Source of the DNA: an uncultured bacterium
Lineage (GTDB): Bacteria; Cyanobacteriota; Vampirovibrionia; Gastranaerophilales; Gastranaerophilaceae
Direction of reading: 5' to 3'
DNA: 62,851 nt
NCBI GenBank assembly: GCA_947073645.1
Contig: CAMTMK010000013.1
Span: forward strand, 1 to 62,851
Part shown: piece by piece, positions 24,514 to 35,310 of the stretch
How positions within the stretch are numbered: the first letter of the stretch is position 1
Layout of the letters: every line of letters begins with the position of its first letter
Position numbers and translations under genes: made by a program
Notes under the pieces: generated by a model
Databases searched by the model: none
Seen by the model: the letters and a program-made list of their open reading frames with translations, nothing else
What the model was told of the DNA's origin: nothing

Positions 24514-25554
24514 ATGAAAAAAATAATGACTTTAGCCGCACTGTTAATTTTGTTTGGAGCTTCTGTGTCAGCAAAAACAATACAATCATTGGATGTATTA
24601 CCTTTGATGTCTTCGCAGTCAATTCAACAAAACAGACTTTGGGTTGGAACTTTTCAACTTGCTTGGAATGATTTAATGGATGGAATTGTTAATGGTCCTG
24701 TTAAGTTTGTTGGCAATACGCCAGCTATTGTTAAGGGTTTAAATAAACAATCTTTTAAGGCTGAACAGCTTTCCGAAAATTCATATTATAAAACATATGG
24801 TGAAACTTCTCTTGAATTAAAAGAGCAAATTGAAACTGCTATTAAGGAAAAATTTAATGAAACAAGTGATGTTTTAGACGGTATGGATTGGGCAAAAGGT
24901 GAAGGAAAGTATACTGTTTATGCAATGCTTAAAAAAGATTTTAAATTTATGACAGCGTTTGATAAATTGAAACCTGCAAGATTTGCGCGTTCTCTTTCTA
25001 AAGTGAACTTTTTTGGTATAGATAATAACAGCGAAAAAATTCTAGATGATATGGTTAGAGTTTTGTTCTATAATTCATCAAATGATTTTGCGGTTGCAAT
25101 TTTAACTGAAGGAGAAGATGTTTTATATCTTTATAGAACAAGTGATAATAAATCATTCGATAAATTATATGCCGATATGCATAACAAAGAATCGGAATAT
25201 ATGGGAAATAGAGAGTTTGCAGTTAAAGATGAACTTAAAATTCCTGATATTAGCCTTTATAAAATGCAATCATTTGATGAAGTATGCGGACATCGAATAA
25301 AAGGAACTGATTTTGAAATTGAGCAGGCAATTGAAACTGTTGATTTTAAAATGAATAATGAGGGTGTTAAGTTGAAATCTGAAGCTTTGATTATGACTAA
25401 GATGACAGCTTTATTGCCGTCAGAAACAACAAAACCAAGAAAATTCTTCTTTGATGATACTTTTGTATTATTCCTGCAAGAAGCAGATAAAGACCAGCCT
25501 TATTTTGCATTAAGAGTTCAAGATGTATCTTTAATAAATAAGACAGGTAGATAA
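24514..25554 (+). CDS. secreted serpin-like protein
   Basis: 346 residues with a signal peptide (MTLAALLILFGASVSA). The order of blocks suggests a serpin fold: MVRVLFYNSSNDFAVAILTE near residue 190 resembles the serpin strand that precedes the LP segment. Then DFKMNNEGVKLKSEALIM near 275 resembles the hinge (normally E-E-G-T-E-A-A-A), and FVLFLQEADKDQPYFALRV near 318 resembles the C-terminal serpin signature. The hinge lacks the run of small residues, so it may not inhibit proteases. Resemblance judged by eye; family membership is inference. GGGAG site; TAATG overlap with radA. Confidence 0.5.
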   Translation: MKKIMTLAALLILFGASVSAKTIQSLDVLPLMSSQSIQQNRLWVGTFQLAWNDLMDGIVNGPVKFVGNTPAIVKGLNKQSFKAEQLSENSYYKTYGETSLELKEQIETAIKEKFNETSDVLDGMDWAKGEGKYTVYAMLKKDFKFMTAFDKLKPARFARSLSKVNFFGIDNNSEKILDDMVRVLFYNSSNDFAVAILTEGEDVLYLYRTSDNKSFDKLYADMHNKESEYMGNREFAVKDELKIPDISLYKMQSFDEVCGHRIKGTDFEIEQAIETVDFKMNNEGVKLKSEALIMTKMTALLPSETTKPRKFFFDDTFVLFLQEADKDQPYFALRVQDVSLINKTGR

Positions 25555-26921
25555 TGGCTAAAGTTAAATCAAAATGGGTTTGTACAGAATGCGGGTATGA
25601 AACGGCAGGGTATTTGGGAAAATGTCCCGAATGCGGAGCTTGGGGTACTTTAACAGAGGAAACTCAATTTACGCTAAAAACACAAAATTCTGTTCATGAT
25701 GAATTTATAAATAAAGAAAAACCGGAACTTTTGAAAGATATTCATATCGGAGAAGAAGTTCGTGTGTCAACAAATATTTCGGAATTTGACAGAATATTGG
25801 GCGGAGGATTGGTTCAAGGTTCTCTTGTGCTAATTGCCGGTGACCCTGGGATTGGTAAGTCTACAATACTTTTGCAGACAAGTGGTGAACTTTGCAAAAA
25901 TAACAAAAAAGTCTTGTATATTTCTGCAGAAGAAAGTGCAAGTCAGTTGAAATTAAGGGCTGAACGCCTTTCAATTAATGCAGATAATTTATATATTTAT
26001 CCGCAAACTTCAATGGAAAGTATAAAGTCACAGATTGAAAATATTTCTCCTGATATTGTTGTGATAGATAGTATTCAGGCTGTGTATTCCCAAAATATTG
26101 CTAGTTCTGCAGGAAGTGTTTCTCAGATTCGTGAATGTACGAACCTTTTGATGCATATTGCAAAATCCAAAAATGTTACCATTGTGGTAATCGGTCATGT
26201 TACAAAAGACGGTAATATTGCAGGACCAAAAGTGCTTGAGCATATGGTTGATACTGTAATTTATTTTGAAGGTGATAAGTATAAATCATATAGAATGCTT
26301 CGTTCAATGAAAAATCGTTTTGGAAATACTTCAGAGGTCGGGATTTTTGAAATGTGTACAACAGGCTTAAAGTGCGTAACAAATCCTAATGAATTATTTT
26401 TGAACGAACGTTCTCAAGTTGCAGTTCCCGGGAGTGCAATTGTCGTAACCAATGAAGGAACACGTCCGCTGTTAGTGGAAATTCAGGCTCTTGTCGGTAC
26501 AACTCCATATCCGACTCCAAGGCGTGTTGCAAATGGGGTGGATACAAGCAGAGTTTTGCAAATTCTTGCAGTACTTGAAAAACGTGTAGGTTTAAATTTA
26601 TCTAAACAAGATGTTTATGTGAATGTTATGGGTGGAATTGATGTTTCAGAGCCTTCTGCTGATTTAGGAATTGCACTTTCTGTCGCAACTTGTGCCCGTG
26701 ATGTTGTTGTAGACCCGCAAACTGTAATTATCGGCGAAATTGGTTTGTCTGGCGAAATTCATCCTGTAAATAATATTGAAAAAAGATTAAATGAAGCTGT
26801 AACGTCAGGGTTTAAAAAGGCTATAATACCTTATGCAAACAAAATTGATTACGAGAAAATAGAGATTGTGCCTGTAAAACGTTTAATTGATGCAATATCA
26901 GCTTGTGTTTCAGTGAAATAA
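25554..26921 (+). CDS. radA: DNA repair protein RadA/Sms
   Basis: 455 residues of normal family length. An N-terminal C4 zinc finger (CTECGYETAGYLGKCPECGAWG), RecA-like core with Walker A AGDPGIGKSTIL and Walker B DIVVIDSIQAV, the RadA motif KNRFGN, and a C-terminal Lon-like domain (PSADLGIALSVA). It is a branch-migration helicase in recombination and natural transformation. Its ATG overlaps the stop of the serpin-like gene by one base. Confidence 0.96.
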   Translation: MAKVKSKWVCTECGYETAGYLGKCPECGAWGTLTEETQFTLKTQNSVHDEFINKEKPELLKDIHIGEEVRVSTNISEFDRILGGGLVQGSLVLIAGDPGIGKSTILLQTSGELCKNNKKVLYISAEESASQLKLRAERLSINADNLYIYPQTSMESIKSQIENISPDIVVIDSIQAVYSQNIASSAGSVSQIRECTNLLMHIAKSKNVTIVVIGHVTKDGNIAGPKVLEHMVDTVIYFEGDKYKSYRMLRSMKNRFGNTSEVGIFEMCTTGLKCVTNPNELFLNERSQVAVPGSAIVVTNEGTRPLLVEIQALVGTTPYPTPRRVANGVDTSRVLQILAVLEKRVGLNLSKQDVYVNVMGGIDVSEPSADLGIALSVATCARDVVVDPQTVIIGEIGLSGEIHPVNNIEKRLNEAVTSGFKKAIIPYANKIDYEKIEIVPVKRLIDAISACVSVK

Positions 26922-27221
26922 TTATTTTTTGTCTTTTATGATAAATGGTCGAACAAATGCCCAGGTACCGTATAGTGAGGCTAAAAGACCTGTTGTCATA
27001 AGAGTTTTGTTTGTTTTCGGGTGTTTGTTAAAAACTCCGCCTAATGTAACAAGTGTTGTTCCAAGCATTACACCTAAATAACCTTTGAATATGGTTCGTG
27101 GGACTATAACAGTATCGTTCATATCAGCTGAATTTTTGGAATAAGTATGAAACTTATCTAAAAAAGTCTGATTTTTTATCTGCCGTGTTGTTGTACTGTA
27201 AGTTCCAATTTTATCTATCAT
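26922..27221 (-). CDS. small membrane protein of unknown function
   Basis: 99 residues. A polar N-terminal half is followed by two hydrophobic helices (GYLGVMLGTTLVTLGGVF and TLMTTGLLASLYGTWAFV) and a basic end. It is convergent with radA, directly abutting. No family recognised and no clear ribosome site. Confidence 0.6.
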   Translation of the reverse strand: MIDKIGTYSTTTRQIKNQTFLDKFHTYSKNSADMNDTVIVPRTIFKGYLGVMLGTTLVTLGGVFNKHPKTNKTLMTTGLLASLYGTWAFVRPFIIKDKK

Positions 27222-27283
27222 ATGTGTTTAAAAATCTCTGAATAAAATTTTTTGCCAGCTTATTTTATAATTTTAACAAATAC

Positions 27284-27312
27284 TTGAATATTGCGCAATG
27301 ATAGGTTATAAT
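27284..27312 (+). promoter_or_regulatory. promoter of the prepilin gene
   Basis: TTGAAT (27284-27289), 17 bp, TATAAT (27307-27312). Leader of about 45 nt with a GGGAG site before the ATG. Confidence 0.75.
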
Positions 27313-27362
27313 AGTAATGTATATTATTTTTTGCTTATTATTATAATATTGGGAGAATTGTT

Positions 27363-28037
27363 ATGAAACAAGCATTTACTTTGGCTGAAGTGTTGGTCAC
27401 TCTAGGAATCATTGGGGTTATATCTGCAATGACTTTACCAACACTAGTGAAAAATCATCAACGTCAGGTTTACGTAACACAATTGCAAAAAGTTGTTAAT
27501 GAACTTTCGCAGGCCGCAGAAAGAGCTATTCAGGAATCAAATGCTATAACGCTTACTGAAACACCGTACAGGACAAGTAATAATCGTGCAGCTCAACAAT
27601 TTTTGAGTAAATATTTAAAAGTTATACAAACATGTACAACAGACAGGTCGCCTTGTATGGCTAGTGTATATAAACAGTTAAATGGTACTGTTTTTAATGG
27701 TTGGGCTATGAATGTAAATGCAACATCGCCTTGTGTTTCATTAGCTGACGGTGCCGCTGTTTGTATGAGCGGCGGGTTTGAAACAGACGAATATAGTGAT
27801 GGTGAGTATAACTGGCATGACTATGTAAGGATTTATATTGACGTAAACGGTCAACAAGGTCCGAATATTTTGGGAAGAGATTTGTTTTACGCCGAATTAT
27901 ACAGTGATGGTAAAATTGCAGAAGGGTATGATATAGATCCTACTTGGCACGGTAATGAATGCGGGGTAGCAAATGCGACGTACGGTTCTGGCTGCTTGTC
28001 AAAAATCATGTCTGACGGTTGGAAGATGGATTACTAA
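27363..28037 (+). CDS. type IV prepilin-like protein
   Basis: 224 residues. A four-residue leader, MKQA, is followed by FTLAEVLVTLGIIGVISAMT, with Phe1 and Glu5 as needed for prepilin peptidase cleavage and assembly. The globular part has paired cysteines (TCTTDRSPC; SPCVSLADGAAVC; ECGVANATYGSGC) that could form disulfides, and a D-x-N-G-x-x-G-P-N-x-x-G-R-D-x-F block shared with the prepilin at 48454. Surface pilus or pseudopilus subunit. Monocistronic with its own promoter and terminator. Confidence 0.88.
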   Translation: MKQAFTLAEVLVTLGIIGVISAMTLPTLVKNHQRQVYVTQLQKVVNELSQAAERAIQESNAITLTETPYRTSNNRAAQQFLSKYLKVIQTCTTDRSPCMASVYKQLNGTVFNGWAMNVNATSPCVSLADGAAVCMSGGFETDEYSDGEYNWHDYVRIYIDVNGQQGPNILGRDLFYAELYSDGKIAEGYDIDPTWHGNECGVANATYGSGCLSKIMSDGWKMDY

Positions 28038-28064
28038 TCAAGATTAACTATTTTTTAATATTTC

Positions 28065-28096
28065 AAAAAAACTGATCTGCTTGATTAGTTTTTTTG
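28065..28096 (+). terminator. terminator of the prepilin gene
   Basis: AACTGATC-TGCTT-GATTAGTT (one G-T pair) followed by a T run. A longer alternative pairing joins CTAATCAAG at 28034 with CTTGATTAG at 28079. Confidence 0.75.
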
Positions 28097-28112
28097 TTTG
28101 TTATATAAATAA

Positions 28113-29156
<1,044 letters not shown>

Positions 29157-29173
29157 TTTTAGATAAAACTAAT

Positions 29174-29201
29174 AAAAAAGACCTCGAAAGAGGTCTTTTT
29201 T
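29174..29201. terminator. bidirectional terminator after gap
   Basis: AAAAAAGACCTC-GAAA-GAGGTCTTTTTT, a perfect 12-bp stem with tetraloop. It serves gap and the convergent M16 protease. Confidence 0.92.
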
Positions 29202-31989
29202 ATTGTAATGTTTTTAAATATTCTTCATTTGCCTTTAATGTATTTTCTGTTGCAACAATAGAGTAAGTAGGTTTATTCGAGAATACGTAATTAGCAGTGT
29301 TATAAATATCATCAACTGTAATCTTATCGATTTCATCAAAAAGTTGATTATCTCTGAATGCACCGTAGGGGGAATTTACACCTAGTATAAGGTTAACGTT
29401 TTTATCGCTAAACTTATGATTATCGTTAAGAATTGCATTTTTGAAACTCAATTTAGCATTGTTTAATTCATCTTCTGTTACTTTTTCTGATTTGATTTTA
29501 TCTATATGACGTTTGAAACCTTCGATTGATTTTTGAACATTGTCAAAACTTTGTTCACCAGTTTCTTTATTTTCGGTAGTTGTACCGATGCGCAGGCTCA
29601 AAACACCTGTGTTATCATTGCTTTGATATCTGGATTTTACGTGATATGCGAGCTTTTGATTTTCTCGCAAATCCATAAATAAACGTGATGACGGGTTGCC
29701 ACCGAGAATTATATTCAATAGTTGTAAAGATACAGAATCTTTGAGATTGCCATTTATTTTAAATTTGTATGCTTGTATAATTTCAGCTTGATTTTTGTAA
29801 TCAGTATCGGTCAAAACTTTTGTTTCTTCTGTCGGTTTGTAGGTTTCTTGCAATTTTGCAGGGTTAAATTCTTTAACTTTTGGCAATTGAGCTATGTTTG
29901 AGAATACTTTATTTTTAAGCTCAGGTTTTTTGTCAAACGGGGCAGAAATTACGAGCATACCTTTTCCGTTTTTAAGAATTTGATTGTAGAGTGTTTTAAC
30001 ATCATCCAATGATAGAGTTTGCAAATCCTCAAGGATTTCTTGCTTTGTATAACCATCAACAGTACCTGCAAAAAGTTCTGCGTCCAATTTGTCGTAGGCT
30101 GATTTTTCTGTGGTTAAGATATTATCTCTGATTTTACTTTTTGCTTGTTCAAAGTCAGCTTGTGTAAAGCGCGGATTGTTGATTATGTCTTTAATATTGT
30201 CAAAAGTTTTGTTTATAGTCTCAATATCACAGCCTATTGCGCAAGTAATAGAACGTTCTGAAGCTGAAAGCCCTTTCATAATACCGTCTTGTGCTAAATC
30301 TGTGTCGAGTTCTTCTTGAGTTTTTGAAATTGTACCTTCATTCAATAATTTTTCTAAAACTATTGAAGCTGACGGTTTGATTATTATGTCGTTGTCTGTA
30401 CAGATTTTATAAAGGATTTCTACATTATTGGTTTTGGAGTTTTGGGTGATAACTCTATAATTATTTTGTGTATTATATTCTTTTACTGTGTCAGGGTTGA
30501 TTGCTTCTTTTTTTGTTCCTGTAAATGAAACATTTTTATAGTTTTGTTTAATACTTTCTTCTGTAATATTGGCCGGATGAACTACTGTTACAGATGCTTT
30601 ATTTATATCCAGATATTTTTTTGCAGTATCAACCAAATCTTGTGCTGTCATTGAGTTTACAATTTGCTCAAAATCGGTAAAATACGATTTGTTATTTTCT
30701 AAGAAAGCAGCTCCGATGGCGTCGTTTGTTGTAAATGAGCTTTCCAAATCGCTTGCAAAACTTTTCAGCATTATCTTTTTGATAATCTGCATTTCTTTTT
30801 CTGTTGGCGGATTATTTGCAATGTTGCCGATTTCATTAAATATTGTTTTGAGAACTTTCTCAGAGTTTTCGTCAGTGCTTTCTGCCATAAACATCAACAC
30901 TCTGCCGTCTTTCGGGTTTGAACTTATTTTTTCCTGCTCGGCAAATGATATTGAATTATATTGTTTTATTTTTGTGTTAATTCTTGCGCTTGGGGAGGTT
31001 GAAAGCAAAATACCTAAGGCGCTTGAATAAATTCTGTCTTTTGTGTTATCGGATGCCGGACCGTTAAACCCTACAATTGTTGATGTTGCGGTTGCTTTAT
31101 CTGATAGAATATCTTCTCTTATTGTATTTTGTATGGGGTTGAATTTTTCAAAATGTTGTTGAGTTTTGGGTTGTTTTTTTGATGTAAAATACTTTGAAAT
31201 AATTTGCATTGTTTCATCAGGTTTTACATCACCTGTAATTACTGTTACCATATTTGACGGGTAATAGTTATTATTATAATAATTTACAACGTCTTCGCGG
31301 GTAAGATTTGTGATGTTGTCAGTAGTTCCGCCAATCATATCGACAGATGTGCTTTGTATCCCGTAAAGATTTTTTAGCATTCTATTAACAGCGAGGTTTT
31401 CGGGATTGGAGGTAATCATGTTTATTTCAGAATTTACAATCCCTTTTTCTTTTTCGAGTTTTTCTATTGCAAATATTGGTGTTTCCAGCATTGATGCATG
31501 AAGCTTGATTTTATTTTCCAAATCTCCGTCATTCAATAGGTTTGAACTTATATAATAATTTGTTTCTGCAAAGCCTGTTGAAGCGTTAGTTGAAGCCCCC
31601 ATTTTATCGACTTGTTTAAAAAAATCACCTTCTTGCAAGCCTTCTGAACCGTTGAATAAATTATGTTCTATATAGTGGCTTATACCGCGAATATTATCAG
31701 GCTCGTTCATTGAACCTGTATTAACATAGGTTCTTAAGACAGTTTCGCCCTCTTGCGGAACAATGATTACTTTTTGACCGTTTGCAAGTTTATAGCAATG
31801 AGCTTTTGTATCGTATGGAAAATTAATTTCCCCTGTTTTTGAATAGCTCATAGGAGTTTTAACCGCGAAATCAGGTTTTACGTCTTGCAATTCTTTAATC
31901 TGCGGGTTTGTCGCATTGTTAGCTTTGAAAGACGGTTTATTTTGCGATGTATAATTATTTACACTATTAATAGAATTTATTCTAACCAC
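29200..31989 (-). CDS. M16-family zinc metalloprotease
   Basis: 929 residues with two M16 halves. The inverted zinc motif HYIEH lies near residue 103, with the third ligand Glu in EKGIVNSEINM about 75 residues later. The second half lacks the motif, as usual. The first 17 residues are polar and lead to P-S-F-K-A, a motif shared with other proteins in this window; there is no classical signal peptide. A GTG at 31989 is the best start. The enzyme likely degrades peptides; whether it works inside or outside the cell is not clear from sequence. Confidence 0.9.
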   Translation of the reverse strand: MVRINSINSVNNYTSQNKPSFKANNATNPQIKELQDVKPDFAVKTPMSYSKTGEINFPYDTKAHCYKLANGQKVIIVPQEGETVLRTYVNTGSMNEPDNIRGISHYIEHNLFNGSEGLQEGDFFKQVDKMGASTNASTGFAETNYYISSNLLNDGDLENKIKLHASMLETPIFAIEKLEKEKGIVNSEINMITSNPENLAVNRMLKNLYGIQSTSVDMIGGTTDNITNLTREDVVNYYNNNYYPSNMVTVITGDVKPDETMQIISKYFTSKKQPKTQQHFEKFNPIQNTIREDILSDKATATSTIVGFNGPASDNTKDRIYSSALGILLSTSPSARINTKIKQYNSISFAEQEKISSNPKDGRVLMFMAESTDENSEKVLKTIFNEIGNIANNPPTEKEMQIIKKIMLKSFASDLESSFTTNDAIGAAFLENNKSYFTDFEQIVNSMTAQDLVDTAKKYLDINKASVTVVHPANITEESIKQNYKNVSFTGTKKEAINPDTVKEYNTQNNYRVITQNSKTNNVEILYKICTDNDIIIKPSASIVLEKLLNEGTISKTQEELDTDLAQDGIMKGLSASERSITCAIGCDIETINKTFDNIKDIINNPRFTQADFEQAKSKIRDNILTTEKSAYDKLDAELFAGTVDGYTKQEILEDLQTLSLDDVKTLYNQILKNGKGMLVISAPFDKKPELKNKVFSNIAQLPKVKEFNPAKLQETYKPTEETKVLTDTDYKNQAEIIQAYKFKINGNLKDSVSLQLLNIILGGNPSSRLFMDLRENQKLAYHVKSRYQSNDNTGVLSLRIGTTTENKETGEQSFDNVQKSIEGFKRHIDKIKSEKVTEDELNNAKLSFKNAILNDNHKFSDKNVNLILGVNSPYGAFRDNQLFDEIDKITVDDIYNTANYVFSNKPTYSIVATENTLKANEEYLKTLQ

Positions 31990-32110
31990 ATTAATATAAA
32001 AACATGAACAAACAAAAAATTGCGTTATGTAATAAAAGTTAATATTAAGACAATTTTTATGATAAAAATAACTTTATAAATACAGGTAGGTTAAAATAGG
32101 ATTATTTATT

Positions 32111-33016
32111 ATGGGAAATTTATCAGTAAATTTAGCAGAACGTGTTGGAAAATATTTGGTAGAAAGCGGCAGCAGGTTACATATGCGACCTCAAGGGTTT
32201 AAGATAGATCCAAAAGGTTTAAAACTCGCAACTTTGGAAGCTGATACCGTTCAGTTGTCAAAAACTGCAGGAAGATGGAGCGGAGCTGCTGAAAATTACA
32301 TACCAACTGTATGTGAAGGTTCTGAAGTTGCGATGCATCATGCATTAAATGGGAGCAATTCAACTGTTCGAGGTATAATCAGGGATATTGAAAGCGGAAG
32401 GGTAAATGTAAATTTAGAACGCAGATACTTTGCAGATGATTTTCAAGATATATTAAAGACTGATAAGGAATTTGCAAAGTTACCGCCATTAGAAAAAGAT
32501 TGTATTGTCTATCGTGGACGAGTGGAACAGCCTCAGTTAGGCAGAGCTAATGATGATTTTAAAATTGTTCAAAATGCTCAAATTGATGAGATTATAGTTC
32601 CTGATCTTGGCTACAGCTATACCGGATTTAATTCAGGTGCTTGTGATGCATGGGGCAGAACTTCTTCAAAAACACTTAAAACTATGGCGTACGAGATAAG
32701 GCTGCCAAAAGGGGCAAAAGTCTCAAGAAATTTGGAACATAGAATCCAACACGGAGGAGAAGTCGTAATGCCGAGAGGCGCAGAATATCGTCTTATTTCA
32801 AAAAAAACAAATGGTAATCATACAGATGTTGTTTTGGAATATATTTTGCCAACAAAAGATAATGTTGCTGAAATTGAAGGGATTATGCGGAAATATAATA
32901 TTCCTCTAACGCCTGCTCCAAAAGTCAAAACAACTAAACAAACTAAACCAAAAGTTCATTCTGACGACGAAGTTTCAAGCTTTATGAGAGGTTGGACAAC
33001 ACAATTTGATAAATAA
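32111..33016 (+). CDS. ADP-ribosyltransferase-like protein
   Basis: 301 residues. The C-terminal two-thirds fits the ADP-ribosyltransferase exoenzyme pattern: Arg in CIVYRGRV near residue 138, an S-T-S-like strand in YTGFNSGACDAWG near 178, and GGEVVMPRGAEYRL near 216 carrying the catalytic Glu. The residue two before that Glu is Gly rather than the Gln/Glu of many toxins, so target preference is unclear or activity is altered. The N-terminal ~60 residues include ADTVQLSK, close to the DTVSFSAK of the RelA/SpoT-like protein. No signal peptide. Possible effector or self-modifying enzyme. Confidence 0.6.
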   Translation: MGNLSVNLAERVGKYLVESGSRLHMRPQGFKIDPKGLKLATLEADTVQLSKTAGRWSGAAENYIPTVCEGSEVAMHHALNGSNSTVRGIIRDIESGRVNVNLERRYFADDFQDILKTDKEFAKLPPLEKDCIVYRGRVEQPQLGRANDDFKIVQNAQIDEIIVPDLGYSYTGFNSGACDAWGRTSSKTLKTMAYEIRLPKGAKVSRNLEHRIQHGGEVVMPRGAEYRLISKKTNGNHTDVVLEYILPTKDNVAEIEGIMRKYNIPLTPAPKVKTTKQTKPKVHSDDEVSSFMRGWTTQFDK

Positions 33017-33017
33017 T

Positions 33018-34295
33018 TTATCTGAAAATTGTCTGATTTCTGTCTGGACCAACGCTCACAATTGAGATTGGAACTTCAAGAATTTCCTCTAGTCTTTCAA
33101 GATATTTTCTCGCGTTTTCGGGTAGTTTATCGTATTCGGTTATGCCTGTGATGTCCTTGCCCCAGCCTTTGTGAGTTTCATAAACAGGTTCTAAATACTT
33201 GTGAATAAATACATTTGTCGGATAACTTGTATAAATTTTGCCGTCACGTTTGTCTTTATATGCTGTACAAATTTTAATTTCATCAAATGTATCAAATACA
33301 TCAATTTTTGTAAGTGCAATTGATGTCAGCCCGCCGACGAGAACTGCGTATTTCATAGTAACGGCATCAAACCAACCGCAACGTCGCGGCCTGCCGGTTG
33401 TTACGCCAAATTCATGTCCGATTGTCTGAATTTTTTCTCCGATTTCGTCTGTTAGTTCTGTAACAAAAGGACCTTCACCAACTCGTGTAACGTAGGCTTT
33501 TGCAACCCCGATAACTTCTTCAATCATACAAGGCCCGTAACCGGAACCTGTTGAAGCACCACCGCCGATTGGATTTGATGATGTTACGAAAGGGTATGTT
33601 CCGTAGTCGATATCAAGCATTACACCTTGTGCGCCTTCAAACAAGACTGCTTTTTTCTCGCGTTTTGCATCTTCAAGTGTTTTTTGCCATTCAAAGCATA
33701 CATAAGGTTTGAAAATCTCTGCATATTTTTTGCAAAGAGCTGTTACTTCATCTTTTGTATAGGTTTTTAGTCCATAAACTTCTTTTAATGTTTTATTTTT
33801 GATTGGAAGAATTATGTCTAATTTTTCTGACAAGGCTTCTTCTGAGTATAAATCTTCTATTTTTAACCCGATACGAGCCATTTTATCAGTGTAAGTCGGT
33901 CCGATACCTTTCTTGGTTGTACCGATTTTACCTTTGCCGGCTGTGCTTTCAGAATAGCCGTCGACTTCTGTATGCCATGGCATCGTAATTGAAGCAAGGG
34001 GATTAATTTTTAAGCCTGAAACGTCAATACCTTCCTCTATTAAACCTTTAATTTCTTGCTCAAATGATTCAGGCAAAATAACAGTTCCTGCGCCAATAAA
34101 GCAAGTTTTACCTTTATATAAAATCCCTGACGGAATAAGGTGGAATTTAAAAGTTTTGTTGTGTGCAACAACAGTGTGTCCTGCGTTGCATCCGCCCTGA
34201 TATCTTATGATTAATTCTGCATCCTGTGCTAATAAATCTGTAATCTTTGCTTTACCTTCATCGCCCCATTGAGCGCCGACAACTACTCTGTTCAT
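33018..34295 (-). CDS. purA: adenylosuccinate synthetase
   Basis: 425 residues. N-terminal VVGAQWGDEGKAKITD (GTP and IMP site), GAGTVILP, GIGPTYTDK and the C-terminal GPDRNQTI are all present. It joins IMP and aspartate using GTP on the path to AMP. AAAGGAT site. Last gene of a minus-strand run that includes etfA and etfB, with a 22-bp gap from etfA's stop. Confidence 0.97.
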   Translation of the reverse strand: MNRVVVGAQWGDEGKAKITDLLAQDAELIIRYQGGCNAGHTVVAHNKTFKFHLIPSGILYKGKTCFIGAGTVILPESFEQEIKGLIEEGIDVSGLKINPLASITMPWHTEVDGYSESTAGKGKIGTTKKGIGPTYTDKMARIGLKIEDLYSEEALSEKLDIILPIKNKTLKEVYGLKTYTKDEVTALCKKYAEIFKPYVCFEWQKTLEDAKREKKAVLFEGAQGVMLDIDYGTYPFVTSSNPIGGGASTGSGYGPCMIEEVIGVAKAYVTRVGEGPFVTELTDEIGEKIQTIGHEFGVTTGRPRRCGWFDAVTMKYAVLVGGLTSIALTKIDVFDTFDEIKICTAYKDKRDGKIYTSYPTNVFIHKYLEPVYETHKGWGKDITGITEYDKLPENARKYLERLEEILEVPISIVSVGPDRNQTIFR

Positions 34296-34317
34296 ATCCC
34301 ATCCTTTCTTTACCTGT

Positions 34318-35310
34318 TTATTTTAGCACAAAGATTTTAGAAAGTTTAGGCAAAACTTCAAATACATCACCTACAAATCCTATATCTGCAATATCAAATA
34401 TCGGGGCTTTCGGGTCTTTGTTTATTGCTATTATTTTATCACTGTCGCACATGCCGACTGTATGTTGAATTGCTCCTGAGATTCCGCAGGCAATATAAAG
34501 TTTAGGTGTAACAGTTTTTCCTGTTTGACCTATTTGAATATCTTGAGATGCAAGTCCCATATCTACTGCACCGCGCGTTGCACCAAGACTTGCGCCTATA
34601 CTTTTTGCAAAATCTTTTAAAATTTCAAATCCTGCTTCATTTTTCATTCCCTTACCGCCAGCAACGATTATTTGTGCGCTGTCGAGGTCATTAATCGTAA
34701 TATTGGTACGTTTTATGAATTCAATAAATTCAACTTTTCGTTTTATATTGTCAATATCAGGTTTTTTGTAAATAAATTGCGTATCTTTAACTATATTTTC
34801 AGATAACGGTTTAAAAACTTTTGGTCTTACTGTTGCCATTTGTGGTAGAGTTTTGCACAATATTGTTGCCATTAGTTTCCCGCCAAATGTCGGACGGGTT
34901 GCTGCAAGCTGTCCTTTTTCGTTAATATCAAGGTCTGTGCAATCTGCCGTCAAGCCTGTGTGTAAAGATGCTGAAATTCTTGGAGCTAAATCGCGTCCTT
35001 GTGTAGTTGCGCCAATTAATATAATTTCAGGATTAATTTCTTTAATGATATCAATTGCAACTTTCGCAAAAAATTCGGTTGAATAGTGTGTAAACCTATT
35101 ATCTTCTGCGATATACACTTTATCAAAACCTGAATTTTTGAAAGCTTCTTTATAAAGTTCTGCAAGTCCTTGTTTGCATATCAGAAGAGTTGATACTTCT
35201 GCGTTATCAAGTTTTTTTGAAAGCTCATGTGCTTTGCAGGCAAGTTCAAAAAGAACCGTATGTACATAGTTTTCTTGTGTAACTTCTGCATATAATAAGA
35301 TTTCAGCCAT
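34318..35310 (-). CDS. etfA: electron transfer flavoprotein alpha subunit
   Basis: 330 residues. The C-terminal FAD domain is clear: GGKGM, GATRGAVDMG, QIGQTGKTV, LYIACGISGAIQHTVGM and AINKDPKAPIFDIAD. With EtfB it accepts electrons from flavin dehydrogenases or NADH. It overlaps etfB by 8 bp, with GGAGG inside the etfB end as its ribosome site. No acyl-CoA dehydrogenase is nearby, so the electron partner is not visible. Confidence 0.95.
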   Translation of the reverse strand: MAEILLYAEVTQENYVHTVLFELACKAHELSKKLDNAEVSTLLICKQGLAELYKEAFKNSGFDKVYIAEDNRFTHYSTEFFAKVAIDIIKEINPEIILIGATTQGRDLAPRISASLHTGLTADCTDLDINEKGQLAATRPTFGGKLMATILCKTLPQMATVRPKVFKPLSENIVKDTQFIYKKPDIDNIKRKVEFIEFIKRTNITINDLDSAQIIVAGGKGMKNEAGFEILKDFAKSIGASLGATRGAVDMGLASQDIQIGQTGKTVTPKLYIACGISGAIQHTVGMCDSDKIIAINKDPKAPIFDIADIGFVGDVFEVLPKLSKIFVLK

